Source: Pseudomonadota bacterium
GTDB taxonomy: Bacteria > Pseudomonadota > Alphaproteobacteria > Micavibrionales > UBA1664
Length of the DNA stretch: 64,000 nucleotides
NCBI GenBank assembly: GCA_009926935.1
Contig: RFNZ01000002.1
Span: forward strand, 1 to 64,000
Reading direction: 5' to 3'
The notes under the pieces were generated by a model. The model was not told the origin of the DNA. It searched no databases and worked only from the letters and a program-made list of their open reading frames with translations. The position numbers and the translations under genes were made by a program. Within the stretch, counting starts at the first letter, position 1; the number at the start of each line of letters is the position of its first letter. Below, in pieces: positions 17,141 through 28,218 of this stretch.

Positions 17141-18424
17141 TTACGCCAACATCAGGACAGGGTTTTCAATGCACTCCTTAAAGGCTTTCAAAAATTCGGC
17201 GCCTACAGCCCCGTCCACCACGCGATGATCGACCGAAAGCGTGACCGACATAACGTTCCCCACAACAATCTGTCCGTTTTCGACAACCGGCTGCTCAACC
17301 CCTGCGCCGACCGCCAAAATACAGCCCTGCGGCGGGTTGATGATGGCAGCAAAATCCTTGATGCCGTACATGCCAAGGTTGGAAATACTGAACGTCCCGC
17401 CCTGATATTCGGATGGCTTGAGTTTTCCGTCCCGCGCGCGCGTGGCCAAATCTTTCATCTCGTTTGAAATCGCGGCAAGCCCCTTGCCCTCCGCCGCTTT
17501 CACAATCGGCGTAATCAGGCCCGTGGGCGTCGCAACAGCCACCGATATATCGGCATTTTTGTACTGGAGCATTTCAGTGTCGGACCACGCCATATTGGCG
17601 GCAGGAACTTTCATAAGCGCGGCAGCCACGGCCTTAATCACGAAATCATTGACCGAAAGTTTGTATTTACCGTTCGCGCTGTCGTTCATTTGCTTGCGGG
17701 CTGCCATCAGCGCATCGATCCGGCAATCAACCGTCAGATAAAAATGCGGCACGGTCTGTTTGGATTCCGAAAGCCGCGCGGCAATGGTTTTGCGCATCCC
17801 TGAAACGGGTACGGCTTCGTAAGCCATACCCAACATATCAGCCAAAGCCCTTGCGGACGGGCCTGAAGCTGTCGCAGCCGCACGCGGTGCTGCAGAGGGC
17901 GCAGGCGCAGTACCAGCCTTTGCCCCTTCAATATCAGCCTTTACAATACGACCATGCGGGCCAGTGCCCTTAACGGCACTAAGGTTTACGCCTTTGTCCT
18001 TGGCAATGCGGCGCGCAAGTGGCGTTGCAAAAACACGCGCCGATGATCCAGCCGCAGCTGCCGCTGAAGTATTTTGAGTAGGCACGGAAACAGATGATGG
18101 GGCAGATACCGCCGCTTGAGCCATAGGAGTCACCTTGGTGTTGTCGTTAGCTAAAAACGCGTCAATTGCAGCCATATCCTCGCCATCGTCAAGGAGCACC
18201 GCAATAAGCTTATTCACAGGAACACCCTCCGTACCCGCCGGCACCAGTATTTTACCGATGCGCCCGGCATCAACGGCCTCAACTTCCATCGTGGCCTTAT
18301 CCGTTTCAATCTCGGCAATCACCTCGCCCGGCTTTACTTTGTCGCCTTCTTTTTTCGTCCATTTGGCAAGTTTGCCCTCGGTCATTGTCGGGCTAAGGGC
18401 AGGCATAAGTATCTTGGTGGGCAT
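17141..18424 (-). CDS. pdhC: Pyruvate dehydrogenase E2, dihydrolipoamide acetyltransferase
   Basis: Core of the pyruvate dehydrogenase complex. The 427-residue protein has one lipoyl domain (Lys in [10 protein letters not shown], about residue 43), an Ala/Ser/Pro-rich linker, a peripheral-subunit binding domain (FATPLARRIAKDKGVNL, then GTGPHGRI) and the acetyltransferase domain ending with HRVVDGAVGAEFL, the HxxxDG catalytic motif. I start at the ATG at 18424, preceded by AGGA; the track uses the TTG one codon earlier. The lipoyl domain is nearly the same as that of PdhB. Confidence 0.95.
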   Translation of the reverse strand: MPTKILMPALSPTMTEGKLAKWTKKEGDKVKPGEVIAEIETDKATMEVEAVDAGRIGKILVPAGTEGVPVNKLIAVLLDDGEDMAAIDAFLANDNTKVTPMAQAAVSAPSSVSVPTQNTSAAAAAGSSARVFATPLARRIAKDKGVNLSAVKGTGPHGRIVKADIEGAKAGTAPAPSAAPRAAATASGPSARALADMLGMAYEAVPVSGMRKTIAARLSESKQTVPHFYLTVDCRIDALMAARKQMNDSANGKYKLSVNDFVIKAVAAALMKVPAANMAWSDTEMLQYKNADISVAVATPTGLITPIVKAAEGKGLAAISNEMKDLATRARDGKLKPSEYQGGTFSISNLGMYGIKDFAAIINPPQGCILAVGAGVEQPVVENGQIVVGNVMSVTLSVDHRVVDGAVGAEFLKAFKECIENPVLMLA

Positions 18425-18567
18425 CAAATGTCCTATGGGCTCGGCTGTGATTTTTAAGGACCCAATACTAATGCTTCGTCATGAAAAGGCATAGACACCA
18501 AAAATCACCGAAAAACTGCTGCGTAATATTATTTCAAAAGAATGATTGTGTTTATCCATTTTAAAAG

Positions 18568-18597
18568 TTGCATTTTTATCTCGGTATCTTGTATTAC
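18568..18597 (+). promoter_or_regulatory. Possible promoter for the 84-aa gene
   Basis: TTGCAT and TATTAC-like hexamers are spaced by about 17-18 bases and sit about 50 bases before the ATG at 18645. The match is moderate, but an own promoter is needed because the flanking genes are on the other strand. Confidence 0.4.
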
Positions 18598-18644
18598 CGA
18601 AATACAAAAGCCACTTTCGTTGAACAAATAACAAGGAGACTAAA

Positions 18645-18899
18645 ATGCCAGGAAAAATCCCAGCCGCACGCGAAGCCAAAAAACCTGCTGCCGCTGAATT
18701 AGACATGCGTCCACACGCCGTTATGGCCCGTGCCGCCGCTGAAAAAGCAGAAGCTGAACAAGCAGCAGCCGCTAAAAAAGCCAGAGACGAAGCCGCAGCC
18801 GCTAGACGCGCTGTAAGCCCAAATCCTGAAGATGCAGCGATTGCTGCCGCTCAAGTTGCTGCTACACGCGCAGGCAAACAAGCTTTCGTAGCACGCTAA
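18645..18899 (+). CDS. Hypothetical Ala/Lys-rich protein, 84 aa
   Basis: No family recognised. The ATG follows ACAAGGAG with good spacing and a clear terminator follows the stop, so it is a real stand-alone gene. The product is highly charged and helical, with runs such as AAAEKAEAEQAAAAKKARDEAAAARR. That could mean an extended helix, a nucleic-acid-binding tail, or low-complexity filler. It lies between pdhC and pdhB on the opposite strand. Confidence 0.65.
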   Translation: MPGKIPAAREAKKPAAAELDMRPHAVMARAAAEKAEAEQAAAAKKARDEAAAARRAVSPNPEDAAIAAAQVAATRAGKQAFVAR

Positions 18900-18924
18900 T
18901 AGTATTAGCTAGCCTATAACCTCT

Positions 18925-18956
18925 AAAAAGCCCGCATATTCTGCGGGCTTTTTTGC
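18925..18956 (+). terminator. Rho-independent terminator of the 84-aa gene
   Basis: AAAAAGCCCGC and GCGGGCTTTTTT form a strong stem flanked by A and T tracts, so it can act in both directions. Confidence 0.9.
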
Positions 18957-19088
18957 ATCTTTTGGAGTTCGTTGTAATTTTATTGCTCAAAAAAGATGGT
19001 TTTTTATTATATTAATCTCTTGATTTAAGCAACAAGAAGCTGCAATTATGACCAAATAAGAAATTAACCATAATAGATAGGTGTGACC

Positions 19089-19289
19089 ATGAGCAAAGCA
19101 AAAAAAGCTACACAAAACCAACCAGGTGACTTGGCTAGCCTGCAATTGTTTCTTGCACAGCAAGCCAAGCAGGCTGGCGTACTTCCATGCCTCGCCGACG
19201 CAGCTGCATCCACTGGTGAAGAAGCGGGCATTCGCGTTGTCGATGCTACAAAAGCACAAAGACTACGTCTCGTCATTTCGGGTAGCTAA
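19089..19289 (+). CDS. Hypothetical protein, 66 aa
   Basis: No family recognised. I prefer the ATG at 19089 because TAGGTG lies at suitable distance; the track starts two codons earlier at GTG. The short product begins with a basic stretch (MSKAKKATQNQ), has a helical middle (LQLFLAQQAKQAG) and two small strands at the end. It is flanked by two near-identical terminators and sits between pdhC and pdhB on the opposite strand. Confidence 0.6.
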   Translation: MSKAKKATQNQPGDLASLQLFLAQQAKQAGVLPCLADAAASTGEEAGIRVVDATKAQRLRLVISGS

Positions 19290-19308
19290 TTAGAAAAATT
19301 CAAAACAC

Positions 19309-19338
19309 AAAAAAGCCCGCTTTTGGCGGGCTTTTTTA
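19309..19338. terminator. Bidirectional terminator between the 66-aa gene and pdhB
   Basis: AAAAAAGCCCGCTTTTGGCG and the following GGCTTTTTT give a stem with A and T tracts on both sides. It abuts the pdhB stop, so it can end both the plus-strand gene and minus-strand pdhB transcription. The outer stem is the same as at 18925-18956. Confidence 0.9.
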
Positions 19339-20760
19339 TTACCGGTTACACGCCTCGCGCACGGCGGTCACAATATCATCCACCTGCGGGATCGCGAGTT
19401 TCTCAAGGTTTGCGGCATAAGGCAGCGGCACATCCTTGGCGGCTACACGAAGCACCGGCGCATCCAGATAATCAAACGCATGCTGGTTAATGACCGCCGC
19501 GATTTCCGAGCCAATCCCCGCATACGGCCAACCCTCTTCAACCGATACAACACGGTTTGTCTTTTTAACACTCTCGACAATCGTGTGTGCATCAAGCGGG
19601 CGGATAGTGCGCAGGTTAATAACCTCGGCACTGATCCCCATCTCAGCCAGCTTGTCAGCCGCCTGAAGGGCCTTACCAACCATGATGGAAAACGCCGTAA
19701 TGGTCACATCCGTGCCCTCGCGCTCAATACGCGCGCGGCCAATCGGCACGATAAAATCATCATTGGCGGGGCATTCAAACGACTGCCCATACATGATTTC
19801 GTTTTCAAGCACCACAACCGGGTTCGGGTCACGGATAGCGGCCTTCATAAGGCCCTTGGCGTCAGCCGCCGACCACGGCGCAACAACCTTAAGGCCTGGT
19901 ATGTGCCCATACCAGCTTGCATAGCACTGGCTATGTTGCGCGCCCACGCGGGCCGCAGCCCCATTCGGGCCCCTAAACACAATCGGGCAACCAAGCTGCC
20001 CGCCCGCCATATAAAGTGTTTTGGCCGCTGAATTCACGATGTGGTCAATCGCCTGCATCGAAAAGTTCATGGTCATAAACTCAACGATGGGCTTGAGGCC
20101 CCTAAAGGCTGCACCCACAGCCATACCGGCAAAACCGTGTTCGGTAATCGGTGTATCAATCACGCGGCGTGGCCCAAATTCATCCAGCATGCCTTGCGTG
20201 ATTTTGTAAGCGCCGTTGTACTGCGCCACTTCCTCACCCAAAATATGCACGGCATCGTCACGGCGCATTTCTTCAGACATCGCGGCACGCAGCGCCTCCC
20301 GCACCGTCATGGTTTGCGTGTTTTGCTTGTAAAGATTTTCATCAAAGACCGGCGGTTCAATCACGCGCCCTTGCGCGTACAAAATATCGCGGTTGGCAAT
20401 CACAGCACCTGCAGACCCAGCAGCAGCTGCGGTTGCGACAACCGCCGCAGGCGCATCCGCCGCCAAATTGGGGCGGCCGCAGGCCATAAGCGCGGATGGT
20501 ATTTCAGTGACGCTCTCGCCCGCTTCAACCAGCACGGCAATCACGGTGTTAACGGCAACGCCCTCGGTGCCGGCAGGCACAAGTATCTTGCCGATGATGC
20601 CGCTATCAACAGCCTCAACTTCCATCGTGGCCTTGTCGGTTTCAATCTCAGCAATGACCTCGCCGGGCTTCACCTTATCGCCTTCTTTTTTGGTCCATTT
20701 GGCAAGTTTCCCTTCCGTCATCGTAGGGGAAAGCGCGGGCATCAAAATATTCGTGGCCAT
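19339..20760 (-). CDS. pdhB: Pyruvate dehydrogenase E1 beta with N-terminal lipoyl domain
   Basis: Beta subunit of the thiamine-dependent E1 component. The 473-residue protein is longer than a plain E1 beta because residues 1-80 form a lipoyl domain ([10 protein letters not shown]). The transketolase-like body starts near residue 145 ([15 protein letters not shown]) and ends with typical [16 protein letters not shown]. Such lipoylated E1 beta is known in several alphaproteobacteria. AAGGA precedes the ATG. It is separated from pdhA by the GxxExxY element and from pdhC by two opposite-strand genes. Confidence 0.95.
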   Translation of the reverse strand: MATNILMPALSPTMTEGKLAKWTKKEGDKVKPGEVIAEIETDKATMEVEAVDSGIIGKILVPAGTEGVAVNTVIAVLVEAGESVTEIPSALMACGRPNLAADAPAAVVATAAAAGSAGAVIANRDILYAQGRVIEPPVFDENLYKQNTQTMTVREALRAAMSEEMRRDDAVHILGEEVAQYNGAYKITQGMLDEFGPRRVIDTPITEHGFAGMAVGAAFRGLKPIVEFMTMNFSMQAIDHIVNSAAKTLYMAGGQLGCPIVFRGPNGAAARVGAQHSQCYASWYGHIPGLKVVAPWSAADAKGLMKAAIRDPNPVVVLENEIMYGQSFECPANDDFIVPIGRARIEREGTDVTITAFSIMVGKALQAADKLAEMGISAEVINLRTIRPLDAHTIVESVKKTNRVVSVEEGWPYAGIGSEIAAVINQHAFDYLDAPVLRVAAKDVPLPYAANLEKLAIPQVDDIVTAVREACNR

Positions 20761-20781
20761 GTGTTTTTCCTTACTAATCTA

Positions 20782-21246
20782 TTTTCACCGCTAAGACGCT
20801 AAGTACGCTAAGAAGATTTTACAAACCTTCGGATACCATCCTTAATCATCGGTACATTAAAGTTAACTAAAACACCTGTCTTTATGCCTGCAAGCTTGAG
20901 ATAGCTGAGTATCTGCGCTTCATGAACCGGCAAAATCTTTTCGACGGATTTAAGCTCGACGATAATGCTATCCTCAATAAGCAAATCAAGCTTCAATCCT
21001 GCATCCAGGGTCATTCCATCAAACTGTATCGGTATCGTTTTTTGCCTCGTAACTGCGATTTGCCTTGCTTTAAGCGTATGCACCAAACATTCTTCATAAA
21101 CACTTTCCAAAAGACCAGGGCCAAGGCTTTTATGAACATGAAAAATCGAGTCTACAACCTGCTTTGATAACAGGTCATTCGTAACATCAAGATTGACGAT
21201 TTTTGGTTCCACTCTCTTAGCGTCCTTAGCGTCTTAGCGGTAAAAA
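20782..21246 (-). mobile_element. Inverted-repeat cassette carrying a GxxExxY nuclease-like gene
   Basis: Arms of about 33 bp in inverted orientation bound the element: 20782-20814 (ACCGCTAAGACGCTAAGTAC then GCTAAGAAG) and 21213-21246 (reverse complement ACCGCTAAGACGCTAAGGAC then GCTAAGAGAG). Each is made of CTAAG-N units repeated every 8-9 bases. The single gene inside ends within one arm and starts at the edge of the other. It begins six bases after the pdhA stop and ends 21 bases before the pdhB start, in the operon's direction. A related ORF-less copy lies at 41030-41091. No target-site duplication is evident. Confidence 0.75.
20808..21212 (-). CDS. GxxExxY family protein (PD-(D/E)XK nuclease-like)
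   Basis: The name-giving motif is visible as GPGLLESVYEECL near residue 31. The acidic core follows as LDLLIEDSIIVELKSVEKI, which matches the D...ExK pattern of PD-(D/E)XK nucleases, and the end VNFNVPMIKDGIRRFV is typical. At 134 residues it has family length. The start is a GTG at the edge of the repeat arm; upstream in-frame codons read DAKDAKR, translated from the arm up to a stop. The TAG stop is inside the other arm. Biological activity of this family is not established. Confidence 0.85.
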   Translation of the reverse strand: MEPKIVNLDVTNDLLSKQVVDSIFHVHKSLGPGLLESVYEECLVHTLKARQIAVTRQKTIPIQFDGMTLDAGLKLDLLIEDSIIVELKSVEKILPVHEAQILSYLKLAGIKTGVLVNFNVPMIKDGIRRFVKSS

Positions 21247-21251
21247 AACCT

Positions 21252-22280
21252 CTACTCAGAAACCGGTATCAGTACATCCGTCCAAAGCTCGTCAGGGTGT
21301 GGCTCGGGCGATTGCTGGGCAAATTCAGCACTCTCATTCACAATTGCTTTGATCTCTTTTTCAAACGGGTCAAAATCGGCCTCCACAAAACCTGCTTGGC
21401 CAATCATGACGGCTTTCAGCTTCTCAAGTGGGTCGCGCTCGGCTTTGGCTTTTTCAAGCTCTTCTTTGGAACGATACTTACCGGGGTCCGACATCGAATG
21501 CCCGCGGAAGCGGTACGTATTCATTTCCAGCACGTAAGGCCCTTTGCCTGAACGCACATGGTCAAGCACCTGCCGTGCCACGGCCTGTACTTCAAGCACA
21601 TCCGAGCCATCGACTTTTTCACCGGGGATGCCAAAGGCTTCCCCGCGGCGCCAAAGCTCGCCCGCCGCGTGGCGTGATGCCGCCGTGCCCATGCCGTATT
21701 GGTTATTTTCAATCACGTACACAACAGGCAACTTCCAAAGCGCGGCCATGTTCATGCACTCGAATGTTTGCCCTTGGTTCGCGGCACCATCACCCATATA
21801 GGCCAGTGTCACGCCCTTATCGCCGCTGTATTGGTGAGCGAAAGCAAGACCAGTCCCAAGCGAGCCGGACGCACCAACAATCCCGTGCCCGCCGTAAAAC
21901 TTGGCCTCGGATGAAAACATGTGCATTGAGCCACCTTTGCCGCGGCTATACCCGCCAATGCGGCCAGTCAACTCAGCCATCACGCCTTTCGCATCCATGC
22001 CGCAAGCCAGCATGTGTCCGTGATCGCGGTAGGTCGTGATAACGGTATCCTGAGGCTCTTGTACCGACTGGATACCCGTCACAATCGCCTCCTGCCCGAT
22101 ATACAAATGGCAGAAACCGCCAATCAGGCCCATGCCGTACAACTGCCCCGCTTTTTCTTCAAAGCGGCGGATAAGCAGCATGTTGCGGTAAAGCTTTTTC
22201 AGCTCGGCCTTGTCAGGCAATTTGCGGGTGTTGGAGAGATTTTTGGCAGTGTCGGATTTGATCTTTTTCACAGCGCTCAC
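21252..22280 (-). CDS. pdhA: Pyruvate dehydrogenase E1 alpha
   Basis: Alpha subunit of the E1 component. The 342-residue protein shows RRFEEKAGQLYGMGLIGGFCHLY at the start, the thiamine diphosphate motif GDGAANQG...ENNQYGMGT and the regulatory-loop-like RFRGHSMSDPGKYR. The GTG start has GGAG nine bases upstream. It is first in the pdh block, downstream of ftsB, the usual alphaproteobacterial order. Confidence 0.95.
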   Translation of the reverse strand: MSAVKKIKSDTAKNLSNTRKLPDKAELKKLYRNMLLIRRFEEKAGQLYGMGLIGGFCHLYIGQEAIVTGIQSVQEPQDTVITTYRDHGHMLACGMDAKGVMAELTGRIGGYSRGKGGSMHMFSSEAKFYGGHGIVGASGSLGTGLAFAHQYSGDKGVTLAYMGDGAANQGQTFECMNMAALWKLPVVYVIENNQYGMGTAASRHAAGELWRRGEAFGIPGEKVDGSDVLEVQAVARQVLDHVRSGKGPYVLEMNTYRFRGHSMSDPGKYRSKEELEKAKAERDPLEKLKAVMIGQAGFVEADFDPFEKEIKAIVNESAEFAQQSPEPHPDELWTDVLIPVSE

Positions 22281-22395
22281 GTTCCGTTGCTCCGATGGAA
22301 GAGATTACGGGGGCCTTCATACACAATCCGCATTAACCTTTCCAGTGAAAAGATGCGGTTTGTGCAGTGCAATATATTGATATTGCTTAAGTTTT

Positions 22396-22704
22396 TTACA
22401 TTTTGAGCGATTGTGTCGCAGGCGCTGGCCCCAGCTTTTCAAGGGCCTGCTGCTCGACCATATCCCAATCGAGCGTATCGGGCCTGAGGCGCACAACGCG
22501 GTCCTCCACCTTGGCGCGTTCCTTATGAAGCGTGTCATAGCTGCTGGCAAGCTGCGCATCCTGAATTTTGAGCGCCCTTAAAACAAAAACGCTCGAGGCC
22601 CCAAACAGCAGATAAAACCCGCACCACGCAATAACGGCCCCGCTGATGATGAGGGGCAAAGCGCGAAGGATGTCATGGCGAAAACGCATCAGGAGGGACT
22701 TCAT
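22396..22704 (-). CDS. ftsB: Septum formation initiator FtsB/DivIC-like protein
   Basis: Single-pass cell-division protein. From the ATG at 22704 it has 102 residues: a short cytoplasmic part, one membrane segment (ALPLIISGAVIAWCGFYLLFG) and a coiled-coil (IQDAQLASSYDTLHKERAKVEDRVVRL), then LDWDMVEQQALEKLG, typical of DivIC. The track's start adds 12 residues. Position between eno and pdhA supports the call. Confidence 0.85.
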   Translation of the reverse strand: MKSLLMRFRHDILRALPLIISGAVIAWCGFYLLFGASSVFVLRALKIQDAQLASSYDTLHKERAKVEDRVVRLRPDTLDWDMVEQQALEKLGPAPATQSLKM

Positions 22705-22840
22705 AAATACAATCGAATCACAAAGCGAATCGCCCGTCAAAGCCTTTTAAAAAGCCATAAAACAGGTAACCGCTAAGCGATTCATTTCACTCAACATTTT
22801 TTCAGTTTAACAGATTCACAGCTTCGGCCTATGGTGGCGT

Positions 22841-24151
22841 ATGAACGAAAACACAAAACTGCACCAGCACATCGGCCCCACCCAAATGGCATTTTATGCA
22901 GCGGGGTCGATGCTCGGCGCCGGCATCTATGGCCTTATAGGCACAGCGGCGGGTGTATCCGGCAACGCTATATGGCTGTCTTTTTTGGTGGCGTTGGTAG
23001 CAGCCGCCTTGACGGGCCTTTCTTACGCCTCCCTGGGGTCACGCCACCCAAAGGCGGGCGGCACGGCATATATTGTGGAACGCGCGTTTCAGTCCCCGCG
23101 CGCAGGGTTTGTGGTTGGCCTCATGCTTCTGGCGTCAGCCTTGATTGGCATCCCAACCTTGTCCCTTTTGTTTGCCCGCACCTTCACCGACATGATGGCC
23201 TGGCCCGATAGCGTTATACCCGCGGTGGCTTTGGGCCTGCTGTTAACACTGGCGCTTATCATCTTTCGTGGCATCCGCGAATCCGTATGGCTCAACACAT
23301 TGTGTTTCGTGGTGGAAGCGGGCGGGCTGCTGCTCATCATCGCAACCGGTATCAGCTTTTGGGGCAGCGTCGACTATTTTGAAATCCCGCCCGCAACGGA
23401 GAGCACATTGGGTCTCGACCCGCTCATCATCGCCGTCATGGGCAGCACGATTTTAACCTTCTTCGCCTTCATCGGTTTTGAAGACACGCTGAACATCGCC
23501 GAAGAATGCCGCGACCCGCAACGCACCCTGCCCCGCGGCCTTGTGGCTGCCATGGTGGCGGTCGCATTGATCTATGTTTGCGTGGCCATTACAGCCGTAT
23601 CCGTCGTGCCATGGGAAAAACTGGCGGATTCCAAAAGCCCACTAACCGATGTCATCCGCATAACAGCACCCGCTATCCCGCCTGCGCTGTTTTCAACCAT
23701 CGCGCTTTTCTCGATAACGAATACCATTCTCGTTAACTTCGTAACGGCCTCGCGCCTTCTCTACGGCATGGCCCACCAAAAGCTGCTTCCCCAGTTTTTA
23801 GGGGAGGTGCATATAGGCAGGCGTACCCCGCATATTGCCGTGTTCACACTGCTTTTGCTTTTTATACCTGCCATTACATTAGGTAACATCGCCCAACTGG
23901 CAGCAGCATCCGTGCTCTTGCTCCTCACGGTTTTTACCATCATGAACATTGCGCTGGTTGTCCTGCAAAAACGGAAGGACGAACCGCATGGCAAATTTGA
24001 AATCCACCCCGCCATTCCCATCCTTGGCGGTGTTGTCTGTATCGTCCTCATCATCGCCCGCGTCGTGACAGGCGAATGGACGGCCCCTGCTCTAGCTATT
24101 GTCTTTGCGGCCTTCATCGCAATTATTAGCATCATAAAAAAAGGGGGCTGA
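22841..24151 (+). CDS. APC-superfamily amino-acid permease
   Basis: Inner-membrane transporter of 436 residues with about 12 hydrophobic helices. The first helix carries the APC signature GSMLGAGIYGLIG, where the substrate backbone binds, and FAFIGFEDTLNIAEECRDPQRTLPRG is the family's helix-6 region. The substrate is unknown, probably a neutral or cationic amino acid. It is divergent from ftsB and its stop lies within a strong terminator hairpin. Confidence 0.88.
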   Translation: MNENTKLHQHIGPTQMAFYAAGSMLGAGIYGLIGTAAGVSGNAIWLSFLVALVAAALTGLSYASLGSRHPKAGGTAYIVERAFQSPRAGFVVGLMLLASALIGIPTLSLLFARTFTDMMAWPDSVIPAVALGLLLTLALIIFRGIRESVWLNTLCFVVEAGGLLLIIATGISFWGSVDYFEIPPATESTLGLDPLIIAVMGSTILTFFAFIGFEDTLNIAEECRDPQRTLPRGLVAAMVAVALIYVCVAITAVSVVPWEKLADSKSPLTDVIRITAPAIPPALFSTIALFSITNTILVNFVTASRLLYGMAHQKLLPQFLGEVHIGRRTPHIAVFTLLLLFIPAITLGNIAQLAAASVLLLLTVFTIMNIALVVLQKRKDEPHGKFEIHPAIPILGGVVCIVLIIARVVTGEWTAPALAIVFAAFIAIISIIKKGG

Positions 24152-24165
24152 AGCCCCCTTTAAAA
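24136..24165. terminator. Bidirectional terminator between permease and orphan gene
   Basis: AAAAAGGGGGCTGAAGCCCC followed by CTTTAAAAA makes a tight stem-loop with A/T tracts on both sides. It overlaps the permease stop and lies just past the shifted-frame stop of the minus-strand gene. Confidence 0.85.
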
Positions 24166-24180
24166 ATCATAAAAGTTTTA

Positions 24181-25043
24181 TCAAGCAGCCAACTTAAGCC
24201 TATCAACAAACCCTTTCGGAGCAACAGCTGCAATGATTTGACGCACTTCAATAGGCAGACTGTTACCAACATTGGCCGCAATTCTGGCATCCATTTCTTT
24301 TGTAGAAACTTCATCAAGGATTTTAAACCGCGTAACGGCAATAAATGGCTGATCGTCATACCCTGACCGGAATCTTTAAACCCAACCAAAGCCATACCAG
24401 CAGCTTCCGTGCTTGAAAAACGATTGGCTTTAAGTGATGTAGCAGCGGCTGAAGGCCAAGAACAATTTGCTTGAAGGTAATATGGCTTTCCGCTTGCTCT
24501 ATCAATATAGCCGGTAACTATATGACCACCATCCTGCAAATCACTGACCGAAAACATATCCTGTACCGGAGCTGCACCAAGCTCATTCCAAAACTTTGCA
24601 GCAGCACCAGAAGAGATTCTCCCCTGGCCCTTCGCTGACTTAGCAGCCGTAAGCGCTTTATCAAGCTCATTACGCTGTTTCATGCCATGCATAGCTTCGT
24701 CAGAAACCATCTTCGCATCTACATCCGCTGCTAATTCGCGGATATGAACAGAACCGGCGGCAACATTTGGTGGCCTTCTGGTTTCAAACATAGATGCAAC
24801 AGCTTCACACCTGATACTGGCGGTTTCTGGGTCCTCACAAACAATTGCATCGACAACATCTTTGACAGCTTTGTAAGCACCGCTGCGTGAGCTATCTTCA
24901 CCAAGCACAATAATCTCACCGGTTTCAGTGTGCTTCGCACAGACAATATATCCAAGATTTTCGCGCACAATTTTTGTAACTGGAACCAAATCTGTTCCTG
25001 TAACAACATCTGCTCCAACTTCCGTACTTGCGCCCATAACCAT
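24181..25043 (-). CDS. Hypothetical protein with apparent frameshift near the C-terminus
   Basis: Family not recognised. I start at the ATG with GGAG six bases upstream. The track frame runs to 24132, but after the codons for GFKDSG near base 24367 it turns into low-quality sequence (HLLPLRGLKSLMK). The neighbouring frame instead gives SGYDDQPFIAVTRFKILDEV and continues to a TGA at 24181, just before the terminator. One missing base in the CCGG stretch would restore a continuous protein of about 288 residues. It is either a sequencing error or a recent mutation. No signal peptide or membrane segment is evident. Confidence 0.6.
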
Positions 25044-25112
25044 AACCATCTCCACTTATTAGTTGCTTAACATAAGCAGCTAAATAATGAGTCATAACAA
25101 AGGCGTCAACAG

Positions 25113-27220
<2,108 letters not shown>

Positions 27221-27261
27221 GGAGGGGATAATAGGTCAAACCGCCCTCTCCGCCAATAGCC

Positions 27262-28098
27262 TCAGAGCTTGAGGCGCGTTTCCATGGCTTTGGTGGCCGT
27301 ATACCCGACAAACAGCAGCGTTCTGAGGCGGCCATAATCCTTTGCATCAGGCGTGGCAGCACAGTGAAACACAAGGCTGTTGCTCCTGACAATTTCACCA
27401 TCAGCAGTTTGGCGGAAATTTAGAGGCGGGCGCTTGAGCATGTAAACGCCATCGCCTTCAACGTATTCCATCGGCTGGGCGGCTGGGCGGGTCTGCACAA
27501 GCGAACCGCAGATGTTGGAGTACAGATACTCTGTCTGTGCAACTCTGGTACTCAGCAGCGGGAGTTGTTCAAGTGTATCTTCAGGGATTTCAAGAAACCT
27601 ATCGCGGTTCTTGGCACGCAGATAATCGGCTGTCAGCACATGGTGTGCATGCCAGTCATTTTCCGATACCTGCTTCACGCCGCTGGTTAACGGCAACGTA
27701 CGCATCATGATCCCGCAGTATTTATCGCGCGTGTTGCCATTCAGCGCATATTCCATCGAGGCAATTTCCTGAATGATCGGGGCCATATGCGCCAGCTGGC
27801 GCGGCAAGATATGCTCATCCGTACCCGGCTTTTTGATGGTCACGGCAAACAGAAAAACACCGTCATACCCAAGCGGGTTAGAAAACTGGCCATCCCACTG
27901 CCCCATCGAAACGGCACCATCGCCATAAGGCACATCCGTCTCGAACATGAACCTGTCGGGGATACGGGCAAGGCCGCCAAATTTACCGCAAAGGCGCGGC
28001 TCAAAGCGCACGGTCTGCGAATAATCGAGCGCGCCATTGGTAAGGTATGTGCCTTGGCCGTATTGGGCGTTCAGCATATCGTGCAGGTTTGTAAACAT
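27262..28098 (-). CDS. Hypothetical protein, 278 aa
   Basis: Family not recognised. The frame has regular coding character over 278 residues. It lacks a signal peptide or membrane helices and contains many aromatic residues (FMFETDVPYGDG, GQWDGQFSNPLGYDG). Several His residues occur in NDWHAHHVL. It follows the pyrG 3'-end duplicate and precedes kdsA on the same strand, so it may be part of the same transcription unit. A cytosolic enzyme is possible but unsupported. Confidence 0.7.
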   Translation of the reverse strand: MFTNLHDMLNAQYGQGTYLTNGALDYSQTVRFEPRLCGKFGGLARIPDRFMFETDVPYGDGAVSMGQWDGQFSNPLGYDGVFLFAVTIKKPGTDEHILPRQLAHMAPIIQEIASMEYALNGNTRDKYCGIMMRTLPLTSGVKQVSENDWHAHHVLTADYLRAKNRDRFLEIPEDTLEQLPLLSTRVAQTEYLYSNICGSLVQTRPAAQPMEYVEGDGVYMLKRPPLNFRQTADGEIVRSNSLVFHCAATPDAKDYGRLRTLLFVGYTATKAMETRLKL

Positions 28099-28137
28099 GG
28101 GGGCTTTAAATACAGAAAATATGAAAAATAATCAAGT

Positions 28138-28212
28138 TTAAACCAACCGCGATTGGTCCAGCGCCGCTCTAATGAAGGATACAAACAGCGGGTGCGGCTC
28201 AAACGGCCTAGA
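28138..28212 (-). pseudogene. Duplicated pyrG 3'-end fragment
   Basis: Seventy-five bases match the last 25 codons of pyrG (28729-28803) with nine differences. Seven are synonymous, including TAA for TAG, and two are Lys/Arg swaps, so it still reads [20 protein letters not shown] and so on. That pattern means both copies evolved under selection as functional pyrG ends before being placed together. The fragment lies six bases beyond the stop of the 163-aa gene. Confidence 0.9.
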
Positions 28213-28218
28213 CAACCT

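Noticed and set aside
16101-17228. 375-aa plus-strand ORF over lpd and the hydrolase gene
   Set aside because: It spans three real minus-strand genes and shows no coherent domain.
28138-28212. Independent small gene in the pyrG tail copy
   Set aside because: It has no start codon of its own and aligns base for base with the pyrG 3' end.
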